DNA from: Ectothiorhodospiraceae bacterium
Lineage (GTDB): Bacteria; Pseudomonadota; Gammaproteobacteria; Nitrococcales; Aquisalimonadaceae
Reading direction: 5' to 3'
Assembly: GCA_003565775.1 (NCBI GenBank)
Contig: PXAT01000138.1
Location: forward strand, 1-64,000
DNA length: 64,000 nucleotides
In this document: piece by piece, positions 9,641-19,953 of the stretch
Numbering within the stretch: the first letter of the stretch is position 1
Layout of the letters: the number at the start of each line of letters is the position of its first letter
Made by a program: the position numbers and the translations under genes
The notes under the pieces: generated by a model
Databases searched by the model: none
The model's input: only the letters and a program-made list of their open reading frames with translations
What the model was told of the DNA's origin: nothing

Positions 9641-10384
9641 TCAATCGAGCAGTCGGTCGTCCAGCGCACGGAGAAAGCGGTCGATTCGCCGCGCATTGGC
9701 GCCGACATCACTGCGCCCGACGCGAGACGCCGATCGCATGTCGAGCCGCGTTTCCGATCCCTGCGCCTCGATCCGGATCACCACGTCATCACGGAAACCG
9801 AACCAGGTGGTCACGGCCACCGCCTCGATCCGCCCCTCTTCCGGGACTTCCGCGACCAGTAACCAGCCCTGATCCCGAACCTGATCTGCCGCCGCGGCGA
9901 ATACCGCTTCCGCGGATCGCTGGTAGCGCCGTGGACGGATTTCCGGATAGGCGTCACGCTGCTGTTCGGCGACCGCCTCGCCCGGATGCTCGACCGCATT
10001 CGGGGCGGCCTCGCGGGCCGTGCGAAGGGCAACAAAAGCCGGCGGCTCGGCGAGATCGGTGGTGATATCGTGAATCGGTGGCACGCTGGCAGCCGTATGC
10101 CGGAACTGCAGCGGCGGGATGACGATGATGACGGCCGCCAGCACACTGACCATGCACAATGTCGAGCCGCCGCGCAGGCGACCGGCGCCGGTGATCGCGG
10201 CCAGCAGGCCGAGAAACCCCGCCGCAAGCCCGAACCACAGGGAATGACGGAACAGATCCAGCGCGGGACGCAGTTCCAGCAACTCCCGGCGATAGGCAGG
10301 CCCCGGCAACAGCAACAGCAACAGGCCGCAGGCAGCGGCCAGAAGGGCGACAGACAGGATAATGCGGCTCAGTCCTTTGCTCAT
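9641..10384 (-). CDS. DUF1499 domain-containing membrane protein
   Basis: N-terminal TMs followed by the conserved AEAVFAAAADQVRDQGW...TTWFGFRDDVVIRI...RSASRVGRSDVGANARRI pattern. Confidence 0.8.
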   Translation of the reverse strand: MSKGLSRIILSVALLAAACGLLLLLLPGPAYRRELLELRPALDLFRHSLWFGLAAGFLGLLAAITGAGRLRGGSTLCMVSVLAAVIIVIPPLQFRHTAASVPPIHDITTDLAEPPAFVALRTAREAAPNAVEHPGEAVAEQQRDAYPEIRPRRYQRSAEAVFAAAADQVRDQGWLLVAEVPEEGRIEAVAVTTWFGFRDDVVIRIEAQGSETRLDMRSASRVGRSDVGANARRIDRFLRALDDRLLD

Positions 10385-10430
10385 GGGAGAGGCATTCCGA
10401 ATGTGGTGTGGACGAAAGGCAGACGGTGTC

Positions 10431-11477
10431 GTGACGCAAAATAGTAACAAGCTCGAGGCCGGTCGCGCGCATCGGCATCATGGCGGCATCCTGCTGTTCG
10501 TGGCGACACTGCTTCTGGTCTCCGGTTGCACCCTGCCCGCCTATCCCGAAGACAGCGGGGCGGGCCCTGCCTCACCAAATCTGCAGGACGACGCCATCAC
10601 CATGGACGACGGATTCCGGCTACCGCTGCAGCGCTGGTCGCCGGAGGAGACGCCAACGGCCGTGGTCCTGGCCCTGCACGGGTTCAACGATTACCGCATG
10701 GCCTTCGACACGCTCGCCAACGGTCTGCTGGCGGACGACATCCTGACCGTTGCCATCGATCAGCGCGGCTTCGGCGAGACCGAGGGCCGCGGGCGCTGGC
10801 ATGGCGAAGCGCGCATGGGCCGGGATGTGCGTCAGGTTCTGGGTGAACTCCGTGCACGGTATCCGGACCAGCCGCTCTATCTGCTAGGCAAGAGCATGGG
10901 CGGCGCCGTAGCCATGACCGTGCTCGCCGGCGGGCCGATACCGGAACTGGACGGCACCATTCTGGTAGCGCCCGCGGTCTGGTCACGGGACACCATGCCC
11001 TGGTATCAGCGGTGGGCGCTCGCCATCGCCGTCCGCGTCGCACCAACCCGCACCGTCAGTCCGAGAGGACTGTCCATCTATCCCAGTGACGACATGGAAA
11101 TGCTGCGGGAGTGGGGCCGTGACCCGCTGGTGATCAAGGAAACCAGGATCGATGCCATCTACGGGCTCGGCAATCTGATGGATCAGGGGCTGGCCGCCAC
11201 CGGCAGACTGAATGGCGACACCCTGATCCTGTATGGCGAAAACGACGAGGTGATTCCGCCAACCCCAACCTGCCGCCTGCTGGAGAAGCTGCCACCACGC
11301 GCTGACGTGAACTGGCGTTTCGTGCTCTACCCCGAGGGCTGGCACATGTTGACCAGGGATCTGCAGCGGGAGCGCGTGCATCAGGACATCGCCGCCTGGA
11401 TCCACGACCGCGGCGGTGACCTGCCATCCGGTCTGGAGACCGATCGGGATACCGCCGTCGAGCGCCTCTGCGATTAG
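10431..11477 (+). CDS. Alpha/beta hydrolase (monoacylglycerol lipase/lysophospholipase-like) lipoprotein
   Basis: LLLVSGC lipobox, LALHGFNDYRMAF, GKSMGGAVAM nucleophile elbow, ENDEVIPP, GWHMLTRD. Start uncertain (GTG 10431 or upstream ATGs). Confidence 0.83.
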   Translation: MTQNSNKLEAGRAHRHHGGILLFVATLLLVSGCTLPAYPEDSGAGPASPNLQDDAITMDDGFRLPLQRWSPEETPTAVVLALHGFNDYRMAFDTLANGLLADDILTVAIDQRGFGETEGRGRWHGEARMGRDVRQVLGELRARYPDQPLYLLGKSMGGAVAMTVLAGGPIPELDGTILVAPAVWSRDTMPWYQRWALAIAVRVAPTRTVSPRGLSIYPSDDMEMLREWGRDPLVIKETRIDAIYGLGNLMDQGLAATGRLNGDTLILYGENDEVIPPTPTCRLLEKLPPRADVNWRFVLYPEGWHMLTRDLQRERVHQDIAAWIHDRGGDLPSGLETDRDTAVERLCD

Positions 11478-11523
11478 ACCAACGCCGTTTCCGGACAATC
11501 GCAGGGGGCCCCAGAGCGGCTAT

Positions 11524-11946
11524 TCATGGCGCGTGACATTGACCCGACCAGGCGAGGTAGTCGTCGAGAATCCGGCGATGATCGAAGGCCAGCGCGAGGC
11601 TTCGATCCCTCGGGTCGACCAGCCGCACAGCGGCAGCGTCATCGGCCGCGACCGGCTCACCGCTTGAGCGGGCCACGTACACCACCGAAGCGGTGTGGCC
11701 GCGCGGATCGCGGGTCGGTTCCGAATAGATCCCGAGCAGCGCCACCAGCGTCACCGTGAGCGAGGTTTCTTCGAGCGCTTCGCGCCGAGCGGCATCCTCG
11801 ACCGATTCGCCAACATCGACAAAGCCGCCAGGCAAGGCCAGCCCGAAGGGCGAATTGGCCCGCTCGATCAGCAGCACGCGTCCCGGATGCGCCTCCAGTT
11901 CGATGACGCAGTCGGCAGCCAGTAGCGGTGTGACCGGACGCGGCAT
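11524..11946 (-). CDS. NUDIX hydrolase
   Basis: Nudix box GGFVDVGESVEDAARREALEETSL. Confidence 0.88.
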   Translation of the reverse strand: MPRPVTPLLAADCVIELEAHPGRVLLIERANSPFGLALPGGFVDVGESVEDAARREALEETSLTVTLVALLGIYSEPTRDPRGHTASVVYVARSSGEPVAADDAAAVRLVDPRDRSLALAFDHRRILDDYLAWSGQCHAP

Positions 11947-11982
11947 GGACAGCTCCAGAAAAAACGTTGATGGATTGGTAAA

Positions 11983-12220
11983 GCGCCGGGCGCCCGGCTA
12001 TCGGTGCCCAGCCGTTTCGGTGCCGTGGTTTTCGGGCGCCTTGCGCTCGGCGCTCACCGCGACAAGCTCGTAGGGCGGGTCAGGCGAAGCGGACCCACGT
12101 GGAAACGGTTCCTGCACCCAATCCGCGGTTGAGTTCAACCGCCAACACGGCGTGCGTTCGCCCCCGGGCGAACACACCCTACCCGAGCTTGTTGCCGTTT
12201 CCGGGCGCCGGGCGCGCTTA
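11983..12220. repeat. Imperfect palindromic intergenic repeat
   Basis: Outer arms aagcgccgggcgcccgg / ccgggcgccgggcgcgctt. Inner arms acaagctcgtagggcgggt / acaccctacccgagcttgt. Internal perfect hairpins gcggttga-gt-tcaaccgc and gttcgccc-cc-gggcgaac. Confidence 0.78.
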
Positions 12221-13471
12221 AAAAACCGCCTGCGTCAGAACGAACAGCACGACCCCGACCAGTGCGCCGACCAGCGTCCCGTTGATGCGGATGAACTGCA
12301 GGTCGCGCCCGACCGCCAGCTCCAGGCGATCGGCCAGGGTTTCACCATCCCAGTCGCTGACCACGTCGGCGATGAAATCCCCGATTCGGTGGCGGAACGG
12401 CAGCACCAGTTCCCGCAGCAGCAGCAGCAGGCGATCGTTCAATCGGGTTCGGGCCGCCGCATCCTGTTCCAGGGTCGCGCCGAAATGGCGGATACTCGCG
12501 GCCAGCGCCTGGCGCAGGGCGGGCTGTTCGCTATCCAGATCATTGAGGATGCCCTCGCGCAGATCCTGCCAGGCGGACTCCAGCACCCGGCGCAACTCCG
12601 GACTCTGCAGCAGCTCGTCGCGGAACGCGTCGATCCGCCCACGAATACGCTGGGATTCGGGCAGCCGGCCGATCAGTTCGTCGACGGTCTGATCCAGCTC
12701 CCAGCGAGCCGGATGATCCTCGTTCGCCACCTCCTCGAGCCATTCCTCGACGCCCTGGATGATGGACTCTGCCAGGCGACGGTCGAAGCGGCGCGGGATC
12801 CACCAGCTGCTGCGCTCCTCCACGCGCCGGTACACCGCCTCGCGATTGCGCAGCAGCATTTCGCGCGCGATGCGCACACTGCGATCAAACAGGCGCTGAT
12901 GATGACCGCCCTCGACCACGATGCGCAGCACGCGCTCGACCATGGGCATCAGATCGAGACGGGCCAGCGGACCCTTGAACGTCTCGGAGTAGAAGCCACG
13001 CACTTCGGCGTCATCGAAGGCCTTCAGCACATCCGGGGCCAGCACCAGACAGCGATCCGCCAGCAGTTCCGCATTGCTCTCGTCCTGCACCCAGTTGGCC
13101 AGCCGCAATGCCGGATCGGCGGCTCGCAACCGATCCTCGACCACCTCGGGAGCCAGGAAATTGCGCGCCACGAAACGACCGAGCCCCTCACCGAGGCGGG
13201 CCTTGTTGCGCGGCAGAATCGCAGTATGCGGAATCGGCAGCCCCAGCGGGCGCCGGAACAGCGCAGTCACCGCAAACCAGTCGGCGATGCCGCCGATCAG
13301 ACCCGCTTCCGCACCGGCGCGCAGCAGCAGCACCCAGTAGCCGGGCTGCTCGATCAGATGCGTGGCGACATACAGCAGACCGGCGAGGAACAGACAGGCG
13401 GTGGCGATACGGCGGTGGCGCTCCAGCACCGCCCGCTGCAGGGCGTCCGCTGGCCAGTCCGGCTCTCTCAT
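12218..13471 (-). CDS. DUF445 family membrane protein
   Basis: GGIADWFAVTALFRRPLGLPIPHTAILPRNKARLGEGLGRFV; C-terminal INGTLVGALVGVVLFVL. Confidence 0.87.
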   Translation of the reverse strand: MREPDWPADALQRAVLERHRRIATACLFLAGLLYVATHLIEQPGYWVLLLRAGAEAGLIGGIADWFAVTALFRRPLGLPIPHTAILPRNKARLGEGLGRFVARNFLAPEVVEDRLRAADPALRLANWVQDESNAELLADRCLVLAPDVLKAFDDAEVRGFYSETFKGPLARLDLMPMVERVLRIVVEGGHHQRLFDRSVRIAREMLLRNREAVYRRVEERSSWWIPRRFDRRLAESIIQGVEEWLEEVANEDHPARWELDQTVDELIGRLPESQRIRGRIDAFRDELLQSPELRRVLESAWQDLREGILNDLDSEQPALRQALAASIRHFGATLEQDAAARTRLNDRLLLLLRELVLPFRHRIGDFIADVVSDWDGETLADRLELAVGRDLQFIRINGTLVGALVGVVLFVLTQAVF

Positions 13472-13965
13472 GCCGAGGCCCTGCGCTCGAGGAACAGCGC
13501 ATGGATGAGGATCATCACCGCACCCACAGTGATCGCACTGTCCGCGACGTTGAAGATCGGATAGTGCCAGCGATCGTAATAAACATGGATGAAGTCGATG
13601 ACGTGGCCGTAGGCGAGGCGATCGACCAGATTACCGATGGCACCTCCGAGCAGCAGCGCCAGCCCCCAGCGCATCCAGCGTTCCCCCGGGGGCAGCCGCC
13701 GCAGCCAGACCACTAGCACGATGCTGACCACCACGGCGAAGGCGCTGAACAGCCAGCGCTGCCAGCCCGAGGCATCACCGAGAAAACTGAAAGCGGCGCC
13801 CGGATTGTAGCTCAGCGTCAGATTCAGCATCGGCAGCAGCGGCACCGGCTGATGGTAAACCAGCAGGGCGTCGGCCAGCAGCTTGCTGGCCTGGTCGAGC
13901 AGCAACACGACCACGGCAATAGCGGACCAGTGCCAGCCGGCCAGCCATTGCAGCAAGGCCCGCAT
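13468..13965 (-). CDS. lspA: Signal peptidase II (lipoprotein signal peptidase)
   Basis: LLDQASK, NPGAAFSFL, GGAIGNLVDRLAYGHVIDFIHVY, FNVADSAITVG. Confidence 0.96.
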   Translation of the reverse strand: MRALLQWLAGWHWSAIAVVVLLLDQASKLLADALLVYHQPVPLLPMLNLTLSYNPGAAFSFLGDASGWQRWLFSAFAVVVSIVLVVWLRRLPPGERWMRWGLALLLGGAIGNLVDRLAYGHVIDFIHVYYDRWHYPIFNVADSAITVGAVMILIHALFLERRASA

Positions 13966-13996
13966 CACCGTGCCTGTCGCAGCCGGATCGGAATCG

Positions 13997-16834
13997 TCAT
14001 GCGACCCGCCGGTGCTCGCCGGTGGCACCGAGATTGTCGACGCATCTCCCGCAGAGGCCGGGGTGCTGCGGGTAGGCACCGACGTCGGCACGGCGGTGCC
14101 AGCAGCGTTCACACTTGCCGTGTTCCGAGCGTTCGACGCCGATGGCCAACCGCTCGCCATTGTCGAGGGCAGCTTCGGCGGCTCCGGCCGGGGTTTCGTC
14201 CAGCCGGTGCAGCGTGGCTTCGGAGGTGATCAGCAGGAAGCGCAGTTCATCGCCGAGTCGCTGCAGGTCGGTCAGCAGGGCGGGGCTGCAATACAGCGTC
14301 ACTTCAGCTTCCAGCGAGGCGCCCAGCCGGTCGGCAGTCCGTGCCTTCTCCAGTTCCCGGGACACCGCTTCACGCACCTCGATCAGCTGCGCCCAGAAGG
14401 TCCGCCCGAACGGATCCCCGGCTTCCAGCGCGAACAGGCCCTGATACCACTCGGCCGTGAACACCGTGGCATCGCGTTCGCCCGGCAGATGCTGCCAGAT
14501 CTCGTCGGCAGTGAAGCTCAGCACCGGCGCCAGCCAGCGCACCAGGGCCTCGGCGATGTGGTACATGGCGGTCTGGCAGGACCGCCGTGCCAGGCTGTCG
14601 GCCGGCGTGGTGTATTGCCGGTCCTTGATCACATCCAGATACAGACTGCCCATATCCACGGTGCAGAAGTTGTGCAGCCGGTGGTAAATGCGGTGGAACT
14701 CGTTGTTGTCGTAATGCGACAGCACCGCCTCCTGCACCTGCAGGGCCCGATCCACGGCCCAGCGGTCGAACGGCAGCATCTCGTGCGCCGGCACCTGATG
14801 CTGCGCCGGATCGAAGCCGTTCAGATTGGCCAGCAGGAAGCGCGCGGTGTTGCGCATGCGCCGGTAGGCATCAGCGGTCCGCTTGAGGATATCGTCGGAC
14901 ACCGAGAGTTCGCCGCTATAGTCGGTGGCGGCGACCCACAGCCGCAGGATATCGCCACCCAGTTGATTCATGACTTCCTGAGGCGCGACCACATTGCCCA
15001 CGGACTTGGACATCTTGCGGCCCTTGGCGTCGACCGTGAACCCGTGGGTAAGAACCGCCCGGTAGGGCGCCTCGCCGCGAATCGCGATACTGGTCAGCAG
15101 CGAGGACTGGAACCAGCCCCGATGCTGATCCGAGCCCTCCAGATACAGGTCGGCAGGCACACCCAGCGCCGGATTGGCCTCCAGCACGGTGGTATGCGTC
15201 ACGCCGGAATCGAACCAGACGTCGAGGATGTCGGTGATCTTGTCGTAGTCCGGGGCCTGCTCACCCAGCAGTTCCGACGGCTCCAGATCGAACCAGGCAT
15301 CAACCCCGCCCTGCTCGACCCGATCCGCGACCTGACGCATCAGTTGCACGCTGTCGGGATGCGGCTCGCCGCTGCGCTTGTCGACGAACAGCGCAATCGG
15401 CACACCCCAGTTCCGTTGCCGCGACACGCACCAGTCGGGGCGGTTGCGGATCATGCCCTCGATCCGGGCCTGTCCCCAGTCCGGCATCCATCGGACATCA
15501 TTGATGGCGGCCAGAGCCTGTTCCCGCAGCCCGCCCTGCTCCAGATGGATGAACCACTGCGGCGTGGCGCGAAAGATGATCGGTGTCTTGTGGCGCCAGC
15601 AGTGCGGGTAACTGTGGTGATAATCCTCATGGCAGAGCAGCGCGCCGCCGTCATCGAGCAGGGTCACCAGGGTCTTGTTCGCCTTGGCGATGAACTGACC
15701 GGCAACAAACGGGGTATCGGGCAGAAAGTGGCCGGCGCCATCCACCGGGTTTTCCACCTCCAGATCGTAGGCCTGGCCGACCACGTAATCGTCCTGACCA
15801 TGGCCAGGCGCGGTGTGCACGGCGCCGGTACCGGTTTCGGTAGTGACGTGCTCGCCGAGGATCACCGGCACCCGGCGTTCGAGGAACGGGTGTTGCAGGG
15901 TCAGGCCTTCCAGCGCCGCGCCCGGAACCCGCGCCAGTTCCTCCACCGCGGTCATGCCGAAGCGCTCGAGGGCGGTCTCGGCCAGATCCTCCACCAGCAC
16001 CAGGATTTCCCGGCGGCGACTGCCCTCGACCAGCAGCACCTGATAGGTGAACTCCGGATGCAGTGTCACCGCCTGGTTGGCCGGCAACGTCCAGGGCGTG
16101 GTGGTCCAGATCGGGAGCGACGCGGCCAGACCGGTCAGCGCCTCGCCAGAGATGTCGCAGCGTTCCAGCAGATCCCGCGCGTCAACCAGATTGAACCGCA
16201 CATCGATCGCGGACGAGCGATGATCCTGATACTCGACTTCCGCCTCCGCCAGCGCCGAGCCGCACTGCGGGCACCAGTGCACCGGTTTGAAGCCACGGGT
16301 GAGGTGACCATTCTCGACGATTCGCGCCAGCGCCCGCAGGATGTTGGCCTCGGTGCCGAAATCCATCGTCAGGTAGGGGTTCTCCCAGTCGCCGAAGATG
16401 CCGAGTCGGCGAAAATCCTTGCGCTGACCGTCAACCTGTTCGGCGGCGTAATGACGGCAGGCATCGCGGAACTCGCGCGGCGTGACCGCGTCGCCGGCCT
16501 TGCCCTTGTCCTGCTCGACTTTCAACTCGATCGGCAGGCCATGGCAGTCCCAGCCGGGCACGTAGGGCGCATCCATGCCGGACAGGGTGCGGCTCTTGAC
16601 CACGATGTCCTTGAGGATCTTGTTGACCGCGTGACCGATGTGGATCGCGCCATTGGCATAGGGTGGCCCGTCGTGCAGCACATAGCGCGGCCGCCCGCGG
16701 CGGGCCTCGCGAATCTGCTGATACACATCGAGTTCGTCCCAGCGCGCCAGCATGTCCGGCTCGCGTTTGGCCAGATTGCCGCGCATCGGAAAATCGGTCT
16801 GCGGGAGATTCAACGTGTGTTTGTAGTCGCTCAC
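13997..16834 (-). CDS. ileS: Isoleucyl-tRNA synthetase
   Basis: 945 aa; [39 protein letters not shown]-terminal CERCWH zinc site. Confidence 0.98.
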   Translation of the reverse strand: MSDYKHTLNLPQTDFPMRGNLAKREPDMLARWDELDVYQQIREARRGRPRYVLHDGPPYANGAIHIGHAVNKILKDIVVKSRTLSGMDAPYVPGWDCHGLPIELKVEQDKGKAGDAVTPREFRDACRHYAAEQVDGQRKDFRRLGIFGDWENPYLTMDFGTEANILRALARIVENGHLTRGFKPVHWCPQCGSALAEAEVEYQDHRSSAIDVRFNLVDARDLLERCDISGEALTGLAASLPIWTTTPWTLPANQAVTLHPEFTYQVLLVEGSRRREILVLVEDLAETALERFGMTAVEELARVPGAALEGLTLQHPFLERRVPVILGEHVTTETGTGAVHTAPGHGQDDYVVGQAYDLEVENPVDGAGHFLPDTPFVAGQFIAKANKTLVTLLDDGGALLCHEDYHHSYPHCWRHKTPIIFRATPQWFIHLEQGGLREQALAAINDVRWMPDWGQARIEGMIRNRPDWCVSRQRNWGVPIALFVDKRSGEPHPDSVQLMRQVADRVEQGGVDAWFDLEPSELLGEQAPDYDKITDILDVWFDSGVTHTTVLEANPALGVPADLYLEGSDQHRGWFQSSLLTSIAIRGEAPYRAVLTHGFTVDAKGRKMSKSVGNVVAPQEVMNQLGGDILRLWVAATDYSGELSVSDDILKRTADAYRRMRNTARFLLANLNGFDPAQHQVPAHEMLPFDRWAVDRALQVQEAVLSHYDNNEFHRIYHRLHNFCTVDMGSLYLDVIKDRQYTTPADSLARRSCQTAMYHIAEALVRWLAPVLSFTADEIWQHLPGERDATVFTAEWYQGLFALEAGDPFGRTFWAQLIEVREAVSRELEKARTADRLGASLEAEVTLYCSPALLTDLQRLGDELRFLLITSEATLHRLDETPAGAAEAALDNGERLAIGVERSEHGKCERCWHRRADVGAYPQHPGLCGRCVDNLGATGEHRRVA

Positions 16835-16894
16835 CGGTCACTCACTGGAAAAGTTCGGGAAATTCTTCAGGGCCGTGCCGACCGATTGCCGCGT

Positions 16895-17035
16895 CTGCGC
16901 CCGAGACCTGTTCCGGCCATCGGGCACGGCGCGATGCATCAGCACGGAATGACTGCGACACAAGGCGTTGCGAGTCGCCCCCGGCGGCAATGCCAATCGG
17001 CCAAAGGGGCTCTAGCTTATGGAAAAACGCGGGTT
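16895..17035. repeat. Degenerate copy (E4) of the dispersed structured repeat
   Basis: gtctgcgcccgagacctgttccggccat resembles gactgcgcccgagaccggttttggtca (22603-22630 region); cacggaatgactgcg at 16943-16957 carries the apex motif; lies in the ribF-ileS gap. Confidence 0.5.
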
Positions 17036-17089
17036 TTCGCACGTTTGTCCGGACTGGTCACCGCGCCCCTTGCCGCGACCGCGATAGCA

Positions 17090-18049
17090 TCACGCCCCGG
17101 TGCCGCCGGCAGAACTGACCAGACCATGCTCGTCGAGCCAGGCAGCGGCCTGCGCGGCGTCGGCATCCATCTGTCGCCGCAGGGCATCGAGATCGTCGAA
17201 CCGCACCTGTCCGCGCAGCCAGTGACGGAAGGTCACATGCAGATGGCTGCCGTATAGCGATCCGCTGTAATCCAGCAGGTGCACCTCAAGCAACGGGCGC
17301 TTGCCGTTGACGGTCGGCCGCGTACCGACACTGACCACCGACGGTAACGGCGGACCCTGCTCGATGCGGGTTTCCGCGGCCAGCACGCCCTCCAGCGGCG
17401 GCCGTCGACGGAACAGGATATTGGCGGTGGGATAACCCAGCGTGCGGCCGATGCGATCCCCGTGAATGACCCGTCCCGAGATACTGTAATCGCGGCCAAG
17501 CAGATCCCTGACCGCGGCCAGATCACCCTGCGCCAGACACTGCCGGACCCGGGTACTGCTGACCCGGCCTCCGGCATGATTGACCGTGGGTGTCTGACCG
17601 ACGCGAAAACCGTAACGGGCGCCGGCCTGCTCGAGCGCGGCAAAATCCCCCAGGCGATCCCGGCCGAAGCGAAAATCGTCACCCACAAGCAGATGACTCA
17701 CGGCCAGCCCGTCCACCAGCACCTCGCGGACGAATTCCTCCGGATCCATCAGGGCCAGCCGCCGGTCAAACGGCAGACAAAGAAAGCGATCGATGCCGGT
17801 CTCGGCCAGCAGCCGGACCTTGTCACGCAGGCCGGTGAGCCGCGGCGGCGCTCGGTCGGCGTCGAAATACTCCCGCGGATCCGGCTCGAAGCTGATCACC
17901 GTGCATGGCTGGCCGTACTCGGCGCCAAGCCGCTGCAGCGAGCGAAGGATCTGCTGATGCCCCCGATGCACGCCGTCAAAATTGCCGATGGTCGCGACGC
18001 AACCGCCTGGCGAGGGATGCAGATTATGCAGACCGCGAATCAGTTTCAT
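17090..18049 (-). CDS. ribF: Bifunctional riboflavin kinase/FAD synthetase
   Basis: ATIGNFDGVHRGHQQILRSL, GDDFRFGRDRLGDF, SSTRVRQCLAQGD, GRTLGYPTANI. Confidence 0.95.
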   Translation of the reverse strand: MKLIRGLHNLHPSPGGCVATIGNFDGVHRGHQQILRSLQRLGAEYGQPCTVISFEPDPREYFDADRAPPRLTGLRDKVRLLAETGIDRFLCLPFDRRLALMDPEEFVREVLVDGLAVSHLLVGDDFRFGRDRLGDFAALEQAGARYGFRVGQTPTVNHAGGRVSSTRVRQCLAQGDLAAVRDLLGRDYSISGRVIHGDRIGRTLGYPTANILFRRRPPLEGVLAAETRIEQGPPLPSVVSVGTRPTVNGKRPLLEVHLLDYSGSLYGSHLHVTFRHWLRGQVRFDDLDALRRQMDADAAQAAAWLDEHGLVSSAGGTGA

Positions 18050-18116
18050 GGCCGGTATTCTGCCATTGTTCGTCCGTCTCCCTGGCCCTTCGCGGGCGTT
18101 TCGTTGCGCATCTCGG

Positions 18117-19682
18117 TCATGCGTCATCGCCTGCTTCCACGACCTCACGCAGATCCCGCGGGCGCACTCCGAGCAGCAATAAAGTGCCGCAATACAACAC
18201 CACGGCCAGCGACAGCCAGGCGAACAAGGTCACCAGACGGGGCCACAGACCGGCGTCAAGCCACCAGCTCGTATCCGCCACCAGCAGACTCAGCACCAGG
18301 GCCATGAGCACGGTAGCGAACAGGACGCGGAAGACGAAGCGGCCCCAGCCGGCACCGGGATGATAGATCCCACGGCGGCGCAGGCCACGGAAGAGAAGGC
18401 CGGCATTGACCATGGCCGCGGTGCCGGTGGCCAGTGCCAGCGCTACATGCCCGACCTCGGTATGCAGCAGCAGGATGACCGCCGTGGTACTGAGCACCAT
18501 GTTGCAGAGCATGCTGATGGCCGCATAGATTACCGGCGTCCGCATGTCCTGACGTGAGAAGAACCCCGGCGCCAGCACCTTAACCATCATGAAGCCGAGC
18601 AGGCCGACCGAATATGCGGTCAGGCTGAGCGAGGCCGCATGCGCATCCGAGCCGGTGAATGCGCCGTACTGGAACAGCGTGATCAGTATTGGCCCGGCCA
18701 TGACCGCAAGCCCGGCGGCCGCCGGCAGGCCGATCAGCACACCCCAGCGGATGGCCCAGTCGAGGGTGCGCGAAAAGGCGGCCGGTGAGCCACCGGCATG
18801 CTGCATAGACAAGCGGGGCAGGATCACCGTTCCCAGCGCGACCGCAAACACGCCCAGCGGAAATTCCACCAGACGATCGGAGTAATACAGCCAGCTGATG
18901 GACCCGGTGATCAGAAACGAGGCCAGAATGGTGTCCACCAGCAGATTGATCTGCGCCACCGACGAGCCGAAAACCGCCGGCAGCATCAGCGTCAGGATCC
19001 GTCGCACCCCGGAGTGACGCCAGCCCCAGCGTGGCAGCGCCAGCATGCCCACACGGTGCAGCCACGGCAGCATCAGGGCCAGCTGCAACACACCGGCGAT
19101 GAATACCGCAAAGGCCAGCGCCATGATCGGCTGCGGCAACAACGGCGCCCACCACCAGGCGCTGGCGATAAGGCTCAGGTTGAGCAGCACCGGTGCCACC
19201 GCCGGCGGGCCGAACACGCCAAAGGTATTCAGCACGCCCTGGGCACAGGCCACCAGCGAGATGAAGAACAGATACGGAAAGGTGATCCGCAGCATGTCCC
19301 GCGCCAGGGCAAAGCTCTCCGGATCCTGCGTGAAACCCGGCGCAAACAGCATCACCAGGTAATCGGCGCCGACCACCGCCAGCACACTGAGTACCAGAAG
19401 AATCGCAGCCAGCGTGCCCGAAGCCCGCGCCACCAGTTCCCGGACTTCAGCCGGGTCACGGGTCTTGCGATAGGCCGAGAGCACCGGCACGAAGGCCTGC
19501 GAGAAAGCACCCTCGGCGAACAGACGCCGCATGAAGTTGGGAATCTTGAAGGCGACGAAAAAGGCGTCTGTCGCGGCGCTGGAGCCGAACACATTGGCAA
19601 TGACAATGTCCCGGATCATGCCGAGCACGCGGGAAATCATGGTCAGCGAGCCGAACACCGCGGACGAGCGCAGGAGACTCAT
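18117..19682 (-). CDS. murJ: Lipid II flippase MurJ
   Basis: MSLLRSSAVFGSLTMISRVLGMIRDIVIANVFGSSAATDAFFVAFKIPNFMRRLFAEGAFSQAFVPVLS. Confidence 0.97.
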   Translation of the reverse strand: MSLLRSSAVFGSLTMISRVLGMIRDIVIANVFGSSAATDAFFVAFKIPNFMRRLFAEGAFSQAFVPVLSAYRKTRDPAEVRELVARASGTLAAILLVLSVLAVVGADYLVMLFAPGFTQDPESFALARDMLRITFPYLFFISLVACAQGVLNTFGVFGPPAVAPVLLNLSLIASAWWWAPLLPQPIMALAFAVFIAGVLQLALMLPWLHRVGMLALPRWGWRHSGVRRILTLMLPAVFGSSVAQINLLVDTILASFLITGSISWLYYSDRLVEFPLGVFAVALGTVILPRLSMQHAGGSPAAFSRTLDWAIRWGVLIGLPAAAGLAVMAGPILITLFQYGAFTGSDAHAASLSLTAYSVGLLGFMMVKVLAPGFFSRQDMRTPVIYAAISMLCNMVLSTTAVILLLHTEVGHVALALATGTAAMVNAGLLFRGLRRRGIYHPGAGWGRFVFRVLFATVLMALVLSLLVADTSWWLDAGLWPRLVTLFAWLSLAVVLYCGTLLLLGVRPRDLREVVEAGDDA

Positions 19683-19880
19683 CGGCAGGCATCCCGGCAG
19701 GGGTGTTGGCGAACGACAGGCTGAAGCATTCGGTGGAGCGATCCTTGCGATCAAGCGGGCATCATAATGTGCCCGAAGGCGCCTGACGAGCCACTGACCG
19801 ACGGCAGGCCCATTCGGCTCGGACAGCGGCAGGGCCGGTGCTGATTGGACGGAAGCACCGACTGCAAAGCAACCCGGGAG

Positions 19881-19909
19881 TTGACAACAGGGCGACGAAT
19901 CCGCATCAT
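19881..19909 (+). promoter_or_regulatory. Candidate sigma70 promoter for rpsT
   Basis: TTGACA (19881-19886), 17-nt spacer, CATCAT (19904-19909). Confidence 0.5.
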
Positions 19910-19953
19910 CGCGCCTCATTTTTCAGACACCAGATTCAGGCAGGAGTCACGTC

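Noticed and set aside
12152-13564. 470-codon + strand ORF opposite DUF445
   Set aside because: Gln/His/Arg-rich shadow frame; the - strand product is a coherent DUF445 protein.
13883-17257. 1124-codon open frame on the + strand opposite ileS
   Set aside because: The translation is low-complexity Arg/Gly/His/Gln-rich with no recognisable fold. The opposite strand encodes a clear IleS. Long antisense frames are expected from GC-rich third positions.
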